From an uncultured Collinsella sp. (GTDB taxonomy: Bacteria > Actinomycetota > Coriobacteriia > Coriobacteriales > Coriobacteriaceae): a stretch of 18,550 nucleotides of DNA. The translations under genes were made by a program, and so were the position numbers. Every line of letters starts with the position of its first letter. The first letter of the stretch is position 1. Below, in pieces: positions 1 to 8,647 of the stretch. Below the pieces are notes generated by a model, which did no database searches, was not told the origin of the DNA, and was given only the letters and a program-made list of their open reading frames with translations. The stretch lies in assembly GCA_958415665.1 (NCBI GenBank), contig CATYZK010000037.1:1-18550 (forward strand), written 5' to 3'.

Positions 1-17
1 GTAGCGGGTGGTTTAAA

Positions 18-38
18 GCTGGCCGCTGCGCGGCCAGC
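18..38. other. GC-rich hairpin near the window edge
   Basis: GCTGGCCG and CGGCCAGC form a perfect 8-bp stem around a 5-base loop. On the minus strand it is followed by TTTAAACC, too weak a U-tract to call a terminator. It may be a backup terminator for the minus-strand gene further right or part of a gene beyond the edge. Confidence 0.35.
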
Positions 39-53
39 AGACTAAAGTCTTGA

Positions 54-83
54 ATAAAAAAGAAGGCCCCGAAAGGGGCCTTC
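54..83 (-). terminator. Rho-independent terminator, minus strand
   Basis: GAAGGCCCC and GGGGCCTTC make a perfect 9-bp stem; read on the minus strand it has a TTTC loop and is followed by a run of six T and then ATT. The plus strand has no U-tract after the stem. It most likely ends transcription from the CHAP-domain gene, which lies about 200 bases upstream on the same strand. Confidence 0.75.
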
Positions 84-134
84 GCCATATTTATTCAGAC
101 AACCAGTCCGATGTGTGACGCATTGGATCCGAGA

Positions 135-265
135 GGTCCGTGGCTGCCCGGAAGGCATTAGGTTGATCGCGAGTTCCGCACGAGCCGGAGAGCACTTAAT
201 GTGCTCTCCGTGCGAGCAGGACTGTCCGAGCAGGCAACCTAATGCCTTCCGGGCAGCCACGGACC
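135..265. repeat. 131-bp palindromic element with conserved 68-nt core (copy 1)
   Basis: Arms at 135-165 and 235-265 are perfectly complementary over 31 bases. The 69-base interior holds a second hairpin, GGAGAGCAC (187-195) with GTGCTCTCC (201-209), around a TTAAT loop. The stretch 158-225 recurs at 18479-18547 in the same orientation, sharing the block ATCGCGAGTTCCGC, a GGAG...AAT...CTCC hairpin and AGGAC-GT at the same spacing. It lies 19 bases past the stop codon of the CHAP gene, so it would sit in that gene's 3' UTR when read on the minus strand. It could be a structured RNA, a small mobile repeat or a termination/processing element. Confidence 0.8.
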
Positions 266-284
266 AACTTACTTCAAACCGCCG

Positions 285-1475
285 TTACGACAGCGCGATA
301 CCGCCGAGCCAGCCCCAACGCACGCCAGAGCCAGTACCATAGAAGCTAATAAACGAATCAAGCGACTTAGACGTAATGGCACCCTCGTTGCTCATAACGA
401 TGCCGCCGCCAACGTAGATACCCACATGACCGTAGATAAGGCCCGGAGCACCCGTGCCGCTGTGCGAGGAATCGGCCACGATCATGCCCACCTGCAGCGC
501 CGAGCGGTCGGAGCTATAGCACCAGGCGTTGAACATGTCACACGCGTTGCCGCCAAAATAGCCCACGCCGGCATTGCGGAAGACGTTGGTAACCCAGGCA
601 GCACACCAGCCCTGGCCGGGAGAAGGCGTCGAGTAGCACGCATTGACGACGGCCTGCTGCTTGCCCGAACCGCCCGTCTGTTGCGGGGTGCCGCCGGCAT
701 ACGAGCCGCCACCCGAAGAAGAGCCCGTGTTCGCAGAGGCCGCGGCTGCCGCAGCCGCCTTCCTAGCGGCCTCCTCGGCCTGGGCGGCAGCGAGGATCTC
801 GGAATCGCGCTGAGCCATGAGTTCCTTGACGTCGTCGGAAAGACCGTTCAGCACGGTCTGGACTTCTTGCTGCTTGGCCTGCATATCCTGCATCTGAGCC
901 GTCTGCTGGTCCTTGAGTTTCTCCAGGTCGGCCTTTTGTGATTCGAGCTCGGTCTTCTGTGCGTCGAGCTCAGCCTGAATCGTCTGGATATCCTCGATGG
1001 CATCGCGGTCGCTCTTGTTGATCTTCTCAACGTAATGCGCGTTGGCGACGAGTTCCTCAAACGAGCCAGAGGCCAGCAGCAGCGACAGGATGTTCGTGCC
1101 GCCGGACTTGTAACTGGCGGCCACGCGATCGGAAAGGTCGTTGCGCTTCTTCTTGAGCTCGGCCTTCTTTTCATCGATCTGGGCCTGCGTGTCGTCAATC
1201 TTGCCCTGGACATTCTCGATGTCGTTGAGGGTCTGGGCATTCTTGTTGGCCAGCGCCGCATACTCATTTGCGATGCTGTCGAGCTGGGCCTGAACCTCGT
1301 CGAGCTGGGCCTGGGCGGCATTCAATTTATCGGTGGTTTCTTTGGAAGCCTCCGCCGCATGGGCGTGAGTGGGCAGGCCAAAAAGAACTGCCGCAGAAGC
1401 GGCGCCGAACAGGGCCTTGAGAGCAGTGCGGCGCGAGAGCTCCTGGGAAAGGATGGAATCGCTGTTTGGTGACAT
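285..1475 (-). CDS. Tat-exported PcsB-like coiled-coil protein with CHAP-type peptidase domain
   Basis: Predicted secreted cell-wall hydrolase of 396 residues. The N-terminus has a twin-arginine signal (SRRTALK, Arg15-Arg16, then a hydrophobic stretch and AHA before a likely cut after residue 40). Residues about 44-235 are a long Gln/Glu/Lys-rich coiled coil like that of PcsB/CwlO proteins. Residues 236-272 are an Ala then Gly/Ser linker. Residues about 275-396 are CHAP or NlpC/P60-like, with the presumed catalytic Cys291 in GWCAAWV, His350 in YGHVGIYV and a possible third polar residue at Asn363. In relatives the coiled coil keeps the enzyme off until FtsEX activates it; no ftsEX is seen here, so that control is inference. 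The start is set by GGAG five bases before ATG. Peptidoglycan endopeptidase versus amidase activity cannot be decided. Confidence 0.85.
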   Translation of the reverse strand: MSPNSDSILSQELSRRTALKALFGAASAAVLFGLPTHAHAAEASKETTDKLNAAQAQLDEVQAQLDSIANEYAALANKNAQTLNDIENVQGKIDDTQAQIDEKKAELKKKRNDLSDRVAASYKSGGTNILSLLLASGSFEELVANAHYVEKINKSDRDAIEDIQTIQAELDAQKTELESQKADLEKLKDQQTAQMQDMQAKQQEVQTVLNGLSDDVKELMAQRDSEILAAAQAEEAARKAAAAAAASANTGSSSGGGSYAGGTPQQTGGSGKQQAVVNACYSTPSPGQGWCAAWVTNVFRNAGVGYFGGNACDMFNAWCYSSDRSALQVGMIVADSSHSGTGAPGLIYGHVGIYVGGGIVMSNEGAITSKSLDSFISFYGTGSGVRWGWLGGIALS

Positions 1476-1519
1476 ATGTACTCCGTTACATGCTTATTTA
1501 TATGTCGCTCAACTCATAC

Positions 1520-1547
1520 ATATTAGCGTACATATGGCGCGTCCCAA
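1520..1547 (-). promoter_or_regulatory. Candidate promoter of the CHAP-domain gene
   Basis: On the minus strand, TTGGGA (1542-1547) and TAATAT (1520-1525) are separated by 16 bases, and TAATAT lies about 45 bases before the start codon. The match to the vegetative sigma-factor consensus is fair, and the spacing is one base short of optimum. Confidence 0.45.
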
Positions 1548-1699
1548 CGATTTCCACGAACGGCAGGAAACTACAAGGTCGGCGGCTCGCAAGCAATTGG
1601 TAAAGTTGGGGTAACAATTGGGCAAGCTTTTATTATGAGTACGTTAACATAATCCTCTGCTTTTCCTACAGTGCACCATTTGGGCGTCCCCGCCTGCGC

Positions 1700-1705
1700 T
1701 ATACT
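1700..1705 (+). promoter_or_regulatory. Candidate -10 element of galE
   Basis: TATACT lies 37 bases before the chosen galE ATG. The best upstream -35-like hexamer, TTGGGC at 1680-1685, is only 14 bases away, which is short, so only the -10 is called. Confidence 0.4.
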
Positions 1706-1742
1706 CCCCTCTAGAAGTGTTCCTGATTCGATAGGAGACTAC

Positions 1743-2804
1743 ATGTCCAAAGCACTCGACCCCAAAGACACCTGCGTCCTCGTTACCGGTGGCGCCGGCT
1801 TTATCGGCTCGCACACCGTCGTTCAGCTGCTCGAGGGTGGCTACCAGGTCGTCATCGTCGATGATCTCTCCAACTCCAGCGCCGTCGCCGTCGACCGCGT
1901 CAAGACCATCGTGGGCGACGAGGCCGCCAAGAACCTCACCTTCTACGAGGCCAACGTGCTCGACCGCGATGCGATGAACAAGATCTTCGATACCCATCAG
2001 ATCGACCGCGTCATCCACTTTGCCGGCTTTAAGGCCGTCGGCGAGTCGGTGAGCAAGCCCGTCGAGTACTACCACAACAACATCGAGAACACCTTGGTGC
2101 TCATCGACGTCATGCGCAACCATGGCTGCAAGTCCATCATCTTCTCGAGCTCCTCGACCGTCTACGGCGACCCGGACAACCCGCCCGTCACCGAGGAGGA
2201 TCCTAAGAAGCCCGCAACCAACCCCTATGGCTGGACCAAGTGGATGATCGAGCAGATCCTTATGGACGTCCACACCGCCGACCCCGAGTGGGACGTCGTG
2301 CTGCTCCGTTACTTCAACCCCATCGGCGCTCATCCGTCGGGCCTGATCGGCGAGGACCCCAAGGGCATCCCCAACAACCTGGTGCCCTATGTCGCCCAGG
2401 TCGCCGTGGGCAAGCTCGAGGCCGTTCAGGTCTTTGGCAACGACTACCCCACCCCCGACGGCACCGGCGTGCGCGACTACATCCACGTGTGCGATCTGGC
2501 CTCTGGTCACGTTGCCGCCCTTAACTGGATGAACGGCAAGACCGGCGTCGAGATCTTCAACCTGGGCACCGGCACCGGCACCTCGGTACTCGAGGTCGTC
2601 GCCGCCTTCTCCAAGGCTTGTGGCAAGGAGCTGCCCTACGTAATCCGCGAGCGCCGCGCCGGCGACATCGCTGCCAACTGGTGCGATGCCTCCAAGGCCG
2701 AGCGCATGATGGGCTGGAAGGCCCAGTACGACATCGCGGACATGTGCCGCGATAGCTGGAACTGGCAGAGCCACAACCCCAACGGCTTCGCCGACGCCGA
2801 GTAG
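1743..2804 (+). CDS. galE: UDP-glucose 4-epimerase
   Basis: Cytoplasmic NAD-dependent enzyme that interconverts UDP-galactose and UDP-glucose in the Leloir pathway and supplies UDP-sugars for cell-surface glycans. The 353-residue protein is close to the usual family length. Visible features are the N-terminal Rossmann dinucleotide loop TGGAGFIGSH (residues 15-24), the HFAG strand (92-95), the SSSSTVYG segment holding the catalytic Ser (135-142), and the YxxxK pair Tyr162/Lys166 in NPYGWTK. The ATG at 1743 is preferred over an upstream in-frame start at 1671 because AGGAG ends five bases before it and the Rossmann strand begins nine residues in. It is a single-gene unit with its own terminator. 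No galK or galT is in view. The family assignment is firm; UDP-GlcNAc activity cannot be excluded. Confidence 0.95.
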   Translation: MSKALDPKDTCVLVTGGAGFIGSHTVVQLLEGGYQVVIVDDLSNSSAVAVDRVKTIVGDEAAKNLTFYEANVLDRDAMNKIFDTHQIDRVIHFAGFKAVGESVSKPVEYYHNNIENTLVLIDVMRNHGCKSIIFSSSSTVYGDPDNPPVTEEDPKKPATNPYGWTKWMIEQILMDVHTADPEWDVVLLRYFNPIGAHPSGLIGEDPKGIPNNLVPYVAQVAVGKLEAVQVFGNDYPTPDGTGVRDYIHVCDLASGHVAALNWMNGKTGVEIFNLGTGTGTSVLEVVAAFSKACGKELPYVIRERRAGDIAANWCDASKAERMMGWKAQYDIADMCRDSWNWQSHNPNGFADAE

Positions 2805-2826
2805 CAAAAACCTACATACCGTTCTT

Positions 2827-2860
2827 GCCCCGATCTCACGTTGTGAGGTCGGGGCTTTTT
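2827..2860 (+). terminator. Rho-independent terminator of galE
   Basis: A 13-bp stem (2827-2839 with 2843-2855, one G-T wobble) around a GTT loop is followed directly by five T. It begins 22 bases after the galE stop codon. Confidence 0.9.
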
Positions 2861-2909
2861 CATGGCATGTAGCCATTCGCCGAAAATCGACCAACTTTTT
2901 TATCTTGCC

Positions 2910-2939
2910 TGTACATGTTTAAACAACATGTTTTACAAT
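2910..2939 (+). promoter_or_regulatory. malQ promoter with GntR-type operator
   Basis: TACAAT (2934-2939) is a good -10; the best -35 is TGTACA (2910-2915), 18 bases upstream. Between them lies the perfect palindrome TGTTTAAACA (2916-2925), whose centre GTTTAAAC fits the HutC-subfamily operator pattern GT-N-TA-N-AC. A site in the spacer would suit repression. The same 8-mer flanks the gntR/PTS divergent region of this window. Confidence 0.55.
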
Positions 2940-3024
2940 AGGCGTATCGAATCAGAACATCGGAGGCGGACTGCATACCCATCGGCAGGCCGACCCCACA
3001 ACAAGAAGGTTGGTGAGCGCATTC

Positions 3025-4530
3025 ATGGAGCGTGCAAGCGGCGTCCTCATGCCCGTCTCATCTCTGCCCGGACCATACGGAATCGGCGGCTTTGGCTGGA
3101 ATGCCTACGACTTCGTCGATTTTCTCGCCTCGTGCAAACAACATTACTGGCAGATTCTGCCCCTTACGACGACCAGCTATGGCGATTCGCCCTATCAGTC
3201 GTTCTCGGCCCGCGCAGGCAACCCCAACTTTATCGACTTTGCCGAGCTTATCGAGGCAGGGTATCTGGAGCAGCGCGATATCGATGGCGTGTATCTGGGA
3301 TCCGACCCCAGCAATGTCGACTACGGTGCTATCTTTGGCGGCCGCCGTCAGATTCTCGACCGCGCCGCCGAGCGCTTTGCTGCCGACAAGCCGGCCGATT
3401 TCGATGACTTTATCCAGGCCAACGAGGACTGGCTCATCCCCTACTGTGAGTTCATGACCGTCAAAGAGGAGTGCGGTCTCAAGGCGTTTTGGGAGTGGCC
3501 CGCGGAGCTCCGCACCCGCGGTGAGGCTTCTGCCAAGGTCTGCGCCGACCATCCGGCGCGTATGCTCTACCACCAGATGACGCAGTACTTCTTCGATCGC
3601 CAGTGGAGCCGCCTCAAGGCCTATGCCAACGAGCGCGACATTCTCATCATCGGCGACCTGCCTATCTATGTCTCGCGTGACTCCGTCGAGATGTGGGCGA
3701 CACCTGAACTCTTTAAGATCGACGCCGCCGGCAATCCCGTGAGCGTCGCCGGCACGCCGCCCGACCAGTTCTCGGCCACCGGCCAGTACTGGGGCAACCC
3801 CATCTACGACTGGGACGCCATGGAGTCCGACGGCTTCTCCTGGTGGGAGGGCCGCATTCGCGCCGCCCTCGACATGTACGACGTCATCCGCCTGGATCAC
3901 TTCCGCGGCTTCGAGGCCTATTGGGAGGTGCCGTTCTCCTCGCCCGATTCGTCCTACGGTTCGTGGACGCAGGGTCCCGGCCTCAAGTTCTTCAAGACGC
4001 TCGAGGAAAAGCTCGGCACGCTGCCCATCATCGCCGAGGACCTGGGTTTCCTCACTCCCGGTGTCATCGACATGCGCGACAACTCGGGTTTCCCCGGCAT
4101 GAAGATCCTGCAGTTCGCCTTTGAGGGCACCAACTCGTACTACCTGCCGCATAACTACATCGCCAACACCGTCGCCTATGTGGGCACCCACGACAACGAG
4201 ACGGCGCGCGGCTGGTTTGAGGGAACGGCCACCCCGCGTCAGCGCGAGCAGGCAGCCCTGTACACCCATCAGCAGGCCGGCGAACCCATGGCAGATGCAC
4301 TCAATCGCACCATCGCCGCCAGCGTGAGCGACACGTGCATCTACACCATGCAGGACCTGCTTAACCTGGGCAATGAGGCGCGCATCAACACCCCTGCCAC
4401 CCTGGGCGGCAACTGGACCTGGCGCATGCTCGACGGCGCCATCACCCGCGAGCTCGAGCACAAACTCACCGACTGGACCGAGACCTACTTCCGCATCCCG
4501 TCGGAAGCCGAAATCGAGCTTCCTCAATAG
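3025..4530 (+). CDS. malQ: 4-alpha-glucanotransferase (amylomaltase, GH77)
   Basis: Cytoplasmic enzyme that transfers glucan segments between maltodextrins and releases glucose, producing longer chains for the phosphorylase. The 501-residue length matches the short bacterial amylomaltases (Thermus type) and not the longer enterobacterial MalQ. The N-terminus has the family block RASGVLMPVSSLPGPYGIG. The catalytic triad is visible: nucleophile Asp291 in IRLDHFRGF, acid/base Glu338 in IIAEDLG, and Asp390 in GTHDNE. Their spacing resembles that known for Thermus amylomaltase. The ATG at 3025 is preceded by GGTGAG seven bases away; a GTG at 3013 would add four residues and cannot be ruled out. 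It has its own promoter with a GTTTAAAC site and its own terminator, and lies just upstream of glgP in the same direction. Confidence 0.95.
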   Translation: MERASGVLMPVSSLPGPYGIGGFGWNAYDFVDFLASCKQHYWQILPLTTTSYGDSPYQSFSARAGNPNFIDFAELIEAGYLEQRDIDGVYLGSDPSNVDYGAIFGGRRQILDRAAERFAADKPADFDDFIQANEDWLIPYCEFMTVKEECGLKAFWEWPAELRTRGEASAKVCADHPARMLYHQMTQYFFDRQWSRLKAYANERDILIIGDLPIYVSRDSVEMWATPELFKIDAAGNPVSVAGTPPDQFSATGQYWGNPIYDWDAMESDGFSWWEGRIRAALDMYDVIRLDHFRGFEAYWEVPFSSPDSSYGSWTQGPGLKFFKTLEEKLGTLPIIAEDLGFLTPGVIDMRDNSGFPGMKILQFAFEGTNSYYLPHNYIANTVAYVGTHDNETARGWFEGTATPRQREQAALYTHQQAGEPMADALNRTIAASVSDTCIYTMQDLLNLGNEARINTPATLGGNWTWRMLDGAITRELEHKLTDWTETYFRIPSEAEIELPQ

Positions 4531-4578
4531 GAGCTACCGCGCCCGACCCCTCCCCACCGTGCGGACGCGCTTGCTTTT

Positions 4579-4620
4579 CCCGCGCGAGGCCACCCCAATC
4601 CCCTCGCGCGGGATTCTTTT
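4579..4620 (+). terminator. Terminator between malQ and glgP
   Basis: CCCGCGCGAGG (4579-4589) pairs perfectly with CCTCGCGCGGG (4602-4612), then ATTCTTTT follows. The U-tract is interrupted, so partial read-through into glgP is possible. No convincing separate glgP promoter is seen in the 40 bases between this hairpin and the glgP start. Confidence 0.75.
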
Positions 4621-4659
4621 GAATTTCTGACATGTAGTCAACTCACCACAGGAGGAAAC

Positions 4660-6927
4660 ATGCCCCGCATCAATCTCGCGGATCTTGCCGAGCAGTCCTT
4701 TGGAACTTCGCTCGAGCAACTCGATGACCGCCGCATTTACAAGCTGCTGGTCAAACTCGTGCAGGAGCGCTCCGCCGCCTGCCCGCTCAACAACGGCAAG
4801 AAAAAGCTCTATTATATTTCCGCCGAATTTTTGATCGGCAAGCTGCTCATCAACAACATGATCGACCTCGGCATCTACGACGAGGTTAAGGACCAGCTCA
4901 CCGCCGCAGGCCACGACCTCAACAAGATCGAGGAGTTCGAGGTCGAGCCGTCGCTCGGCAACGGCGGCCTGGGCCGCCTGGCCGCGTGCTTCCTGGATTC
5001 CATCGCCACGCTGGGCTTGACCGGCGATGGCGTGGGCCTCAACTATCACTACGGTCTGTTCCGTCAGCGCTTTGTCGACAACCAGCAGAAGGCCGTCCCC
5101 GACGAGTGGCTCGGTGAGCAGGACATCCTAGTCGACGACGACCGCTCCTACACCGTCGAGTTCGGCGATTTTGCCGTCACCTCTAAGCTCGTCAACATCG
5201 ACGTGCCCGGTTACGGCCAGCCCACCAAGAACCGTCTGCGCCTGTTCGACCTGGCGAGCGTCGACGACGGCCTGGTCCCCGGCAGCTCCATCGACTTCGA
5301 CAAGACCGAGATCGCCAAGAACCTCACCTTGTTCCTCTACCCCGACGATTCCGACGAGCAGGGCCGCCTGCTTCGCATCTACCAGGAATACTTCATGGTG
5401 AGCAACGCCGCCCAGCTCCTGATCGACGAGGCCATCGAGCGCGGCAGCAACCTGCACGATCTGGCCGACTACGCCGTGGTCCAAATTAACGACACGCACC
5501 CCACCATGGTCATCCCCGAGCTCATTCGCTTGCTCACCACCGAGCACGGCATCGAGTTTGACGAGGCCGTGACCATCGTACGCTCCATGGTCGCCTACAC
5601 TAACCACACGATTCTTGCCGAGGCGCTCGAGAAGTGGCCGCTCGCCAGCCTGCAGAAGGTCTCCCCTGCCATCGCCGACATTATCGTCAAGCTCGATGAG
5701 ATCGCGAAGGCCGAGCACGATGACCCGCGCGTCGCCATCATCGACGAATACGACACCGTCCACATGGCCCACATGGACATTCACTTTGGCTTCTCCATCA
5801 ACGGCGTAGCCGCCCTCCACACCAAGATCCTGGAGGACACCGAGCTTCATCCGTTCTACGAGATCTATCCCGAGAAGTTCTCCAACAAGACCAACGGCAT
5901 CACCTTCCGCCGCTGGATCCATGGGGCCAACCCCGCGCTCGCCAGCCTGCTCGACGATGTGATCGGCACCGACTGGCGCAGCACCGGCGATCTGAGCAAA
6001 CTCGCCAAGTTCGCCGACGACAAGGACGTTCTTGAGCGCCTGGCCGCCACCAAGGTCGAGGCCAAGGCCATCATGCGCCAGTTCATGGCGCTCGAGCAAG
6101 GCGTGACTATCCCGTCCAACGCCATCATCGATGTTCAGGTCAAGCGTATCCACGAGTACAAGCGCCAGCAGATGCTCGCGCTCTACATCATCTGGAAGTA
6201 TCTCGACATCAAGAACGGCAACAGACCTAAGCACCCCGTCACCATCATCTTTGGCGGCAAGGCGGCGCCTGCCTACACTATCGCGCAGGACATCATCCAT
6301 CTGATCCTGACGCTGTCGCAGTGGATTGCAAACGACCCCGACGTGGCTCCCTACCTGCAGGTTGTCATGATCGAGAACTACAACGTCACCGCCGCCGAGC
6401 GCGTGATTCCCGCCGCTGACATCTCCGAGCAGATCAGCCTGGCCTCCAAGGAGGCGAGCGGCACCTCCAACATGAAGTTCATGCTCAACGGCGCCCTAAC
6501 CCTGTGCACGCTCGACGGTGCCAACGTGGAGATTGCCGAGCTCGTGGGCGACGAGAACATCTATACCTTTGGTGCCTCGTCCAAACAGGTCGAGCAGCTC
6601 TACGCCGACGGCACCTACAACGCCGGTGCGCTCTACCGCAAGCCTGGAATTAAACTGCTGGTGGACTTCATCACCAACCCGGCCTTTATGGCAACCGGCA
6701 ACGCCGAGCGCCTGCAGCGCCTGCACGACGACATTAAGGGCAAGGACTGGTTTATGGCCCTGCTCGACATTGAGGAGTACATCCAGACCAAGGAGCGCGT
6801 GCTGGCCGACTACGAGGACCAGGACGCTTGGATGCGCAAGGCGCTCATCAATATCGCCAACGCCGGCACCTTCTCGTCCGACCGTACGATCTCCCAGTAC
6901 AACGACGAGATCTGGCACCTGAGCTAG
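4660..6927 (+). CDS. glgP: Glycogen/maltodextrin phosphorylase (GT35)
   Basis: Pyridoxal-phosphate enzyme that phosphorolyses terminal alpha-1,4 glucosyl units of glycogen or maltodextrin to glucose-1-phosphate in the cytoplasm. The protein has 755 residues, typical of bacterial phosphorylases that lack long regulatory extensions. Visible blocks are YYISAEFLIG near residue 50, GNGGLGRLAACFLDS (about residues 100-115), RIYQEYFMVSNAAQ, and the PLP site EASGTSNMKFMLNGAL with the cofactor lysine at residue 606. A strong AGGAGG four bases before the ATG fixes the start. Pairing with malQ upstream is the classic arrangement for alpha-glucan breakdown. Whether the natural substrate is stored glycogen or imported maltodextrin cannot be told from sequence. 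It may rely on read-through from malQ. Confidence 0.95.
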   Translation: MPRINLADLAEQSFGTSLEQLDDRRIYKLLVKLVQERSAACPLNNGKKKLYYISAEFLIGKLLINNMIDLGIYDEVKDQLTAAGHDLNKIEEFEVEPSLGNGGLGRLAACFLDSIATLGLTGDGVGLNYHYGLFRQRFVDNQQKAVPDEWLGEQDILVDDDRSYTVEFGDFAVTSKLVNIDVPGYGQPTKNRLRLFDLASVDDGLVPGSSIDFDKTEIAKNLTLFLYPDDSDEQGRLLRIYQEYFMVSNAAQLLIDEAIERGSNLHDLADYAVVQINDTHPTMVIPELIRLLTTEHGIEFDEAVTIVRSMVAYTNHTILAEALEKWPLASLQKVSPAIADIIVKLDEIAKAEHDDPRVAIIDEYDTVHMAHMDIHFGFSINGVAALHTKILEDTELHPFYEIYPEKFSNKTNGITFRRWIHGANPALASLLDDVIGTDWRSTGDLSKLAKFADDKDVLERLAATKVEAKAIMRQFMALEQGVTIPSNAIIDVQVKRIHEYKRQQMLALYIIWKYLDIKNGNRPKHPVTIIFGGKAAPAYTIAQDIIHLILTLSQWIANDPDVAPYLQVVMIENYNVTAAERVIPAADISEQISLASKEASGTSNMKFMLNGALTLCTLDGANVEIAELVGDENIYTFGASSKQVEQLYADGTYNAGALYRKPGIKLLVDFITNPAFMATGNAERLQRLHDDIKGKDWFMALLDIEEYIQTKERVLADYEDQDAWMRKALINIANAGTFSSDRTISQYNDEIWHLS

Positions 6928-6958
6928 CTCATTCCCCTTACCCATCCTCTTGAGAAAC

Positions 6959-6986
6959 GGAGTCGTGGCAACACGGCTCCATTTTT
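6959..6986 (+). terminator. Rho-independent terminator of glgP
   Basis: GGAGTCGTG (6959-6967) pairs with CACGGCTCC (6972-6980) with one wobble around a GCAA tetraloop, then A and five T. It starts 31 bases after the glgP stop. Confidence 0.85.
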
Positions 6987-7026
6987 GTGCCCGCACGTTA
7001 TCCTGTGATCCGACTCGGCCAAACAA

Positions 7027-7239
7027 TCTCGATCCGTAGCAATTACTCAACCAAAACGGTCCCAGCCGTTACAGATTGAGACATACCGGCCCCCCTTGGG
7101 TTTATCTCAATCTGTAACATCTAGCAGGTGTAATTCGCCTTTGGTGTTACAGATTTAGATGAAATGGTTGGCACAGCGGAACCGTCTCGATCTGTAACAT
7201 CTAACGTCCGAAATCGGCCCTACCTGTTACAGATCAAGA
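7027..7239. repeat. Array of alternating 14-bp inverted repeats, about 40-bp period
   Basis: The motif GTTACAGATTGAGA occurs on the plus strand at 7068-7081, 7146-7159 (GTTACAGATTTAGA) and 7226-7239 (GTTACAGATCAAGA). Its complement occurs at 7105-7118 (TCTCAATCTGTAAC), 7185-7198 (TCTCGATCTGTAAC) and, degenerate, at 7027-7040. Orientation alternates strictly and start-to-start steps are 41, 37, 41, 39 and 41. Spacers are unrelated. Neighbouring units can pair into alternative stem-loops, such as the perfect 14-bp stem of 7068-7081 with 7105-7118. The array fills the gap between convergent glgP and the ABC operon; no gene is seen in it. Confidence 0.85.
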
Positions 7240-7264
7240 CAAACTGACAGACGGAAAGCCCCAA

Positions 7265-7311
7265 CACAAAGAAAGGCTCCCCTCTCGCCCAGTGGACGGG
7301 AGGGGAGCCTT
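7265..7311 (-). terminator. Terminator of the sugar ABC operon
   Basis: On the minus strand AAGGCTCCCCTC pairs perfectly with GAGGGGAGCCTT (7300-7311 with 7273-7284) and is followed by TCTTTGTG. It lies 68 bases after the stop codon of the ATPase gene. The plus-strand side lacks a U-tract. Confidence 0.8.
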
Positions 7312-7379
7312 ATATGTGACCACGGCAAAAGGATGGCAAAGCCGCAGTCGCCCAAAAGGAGGGCCTGATTGGATCGGGC

Positions 7380-8579
<1,200 letters not shown>

Positions 8580-8597
8580 GTCTCTACCTTTCGATAC

Positions 8598-8622
8598 GCG
8601 GCGCCGCGCTGAGGGGCGCCGC
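8598..8622 (-). other. Intercistronic hairpin between malG-like and ATPase genes
   Basis: GCGGCGCC and GGCGCCGC form a perfect 8-bp stem with a 9-base loop and no U-tract on either side. It lies in the 68-base gap inside the operon and may stabilise mRNA ends or reduce read-through to the ATPase gene. Confidence 0.5.
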
Positions 8623-8647
8623 CAAAACTTGCAAAACAGTTACGGCA

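Noticed and set aside
42..260. Small minus-strand frame in the palindromic element
   Set aside because: It is a translation of the palindrome. It shares AELAINL with a frame at the right end only because both cover the repeated core.
1644..2894. Long open frame on the minus strand opposite galE
   Set aside because: It is antisense to a clear epimerase; the protein is Val/Asp/Gly-rich without domains. Such frames arise from the C/G bias at codon third positions.
3058..4527. 489-codon open frame on the minus strand opposite malQ
   Set aside because: It mirrors malQ almost end to end, shows no family motif, and has the composition expected of an antisense shadow.
5128..6300. Long minus-strand frame opposite glgP
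   Set aside because: Antisense shadow of a strongly conserved phosphorylase.
7027..7239. CRISPR array
   Set aside because: Repeats are only 14 bases and alternate in orientation; no cas gene is nearby.
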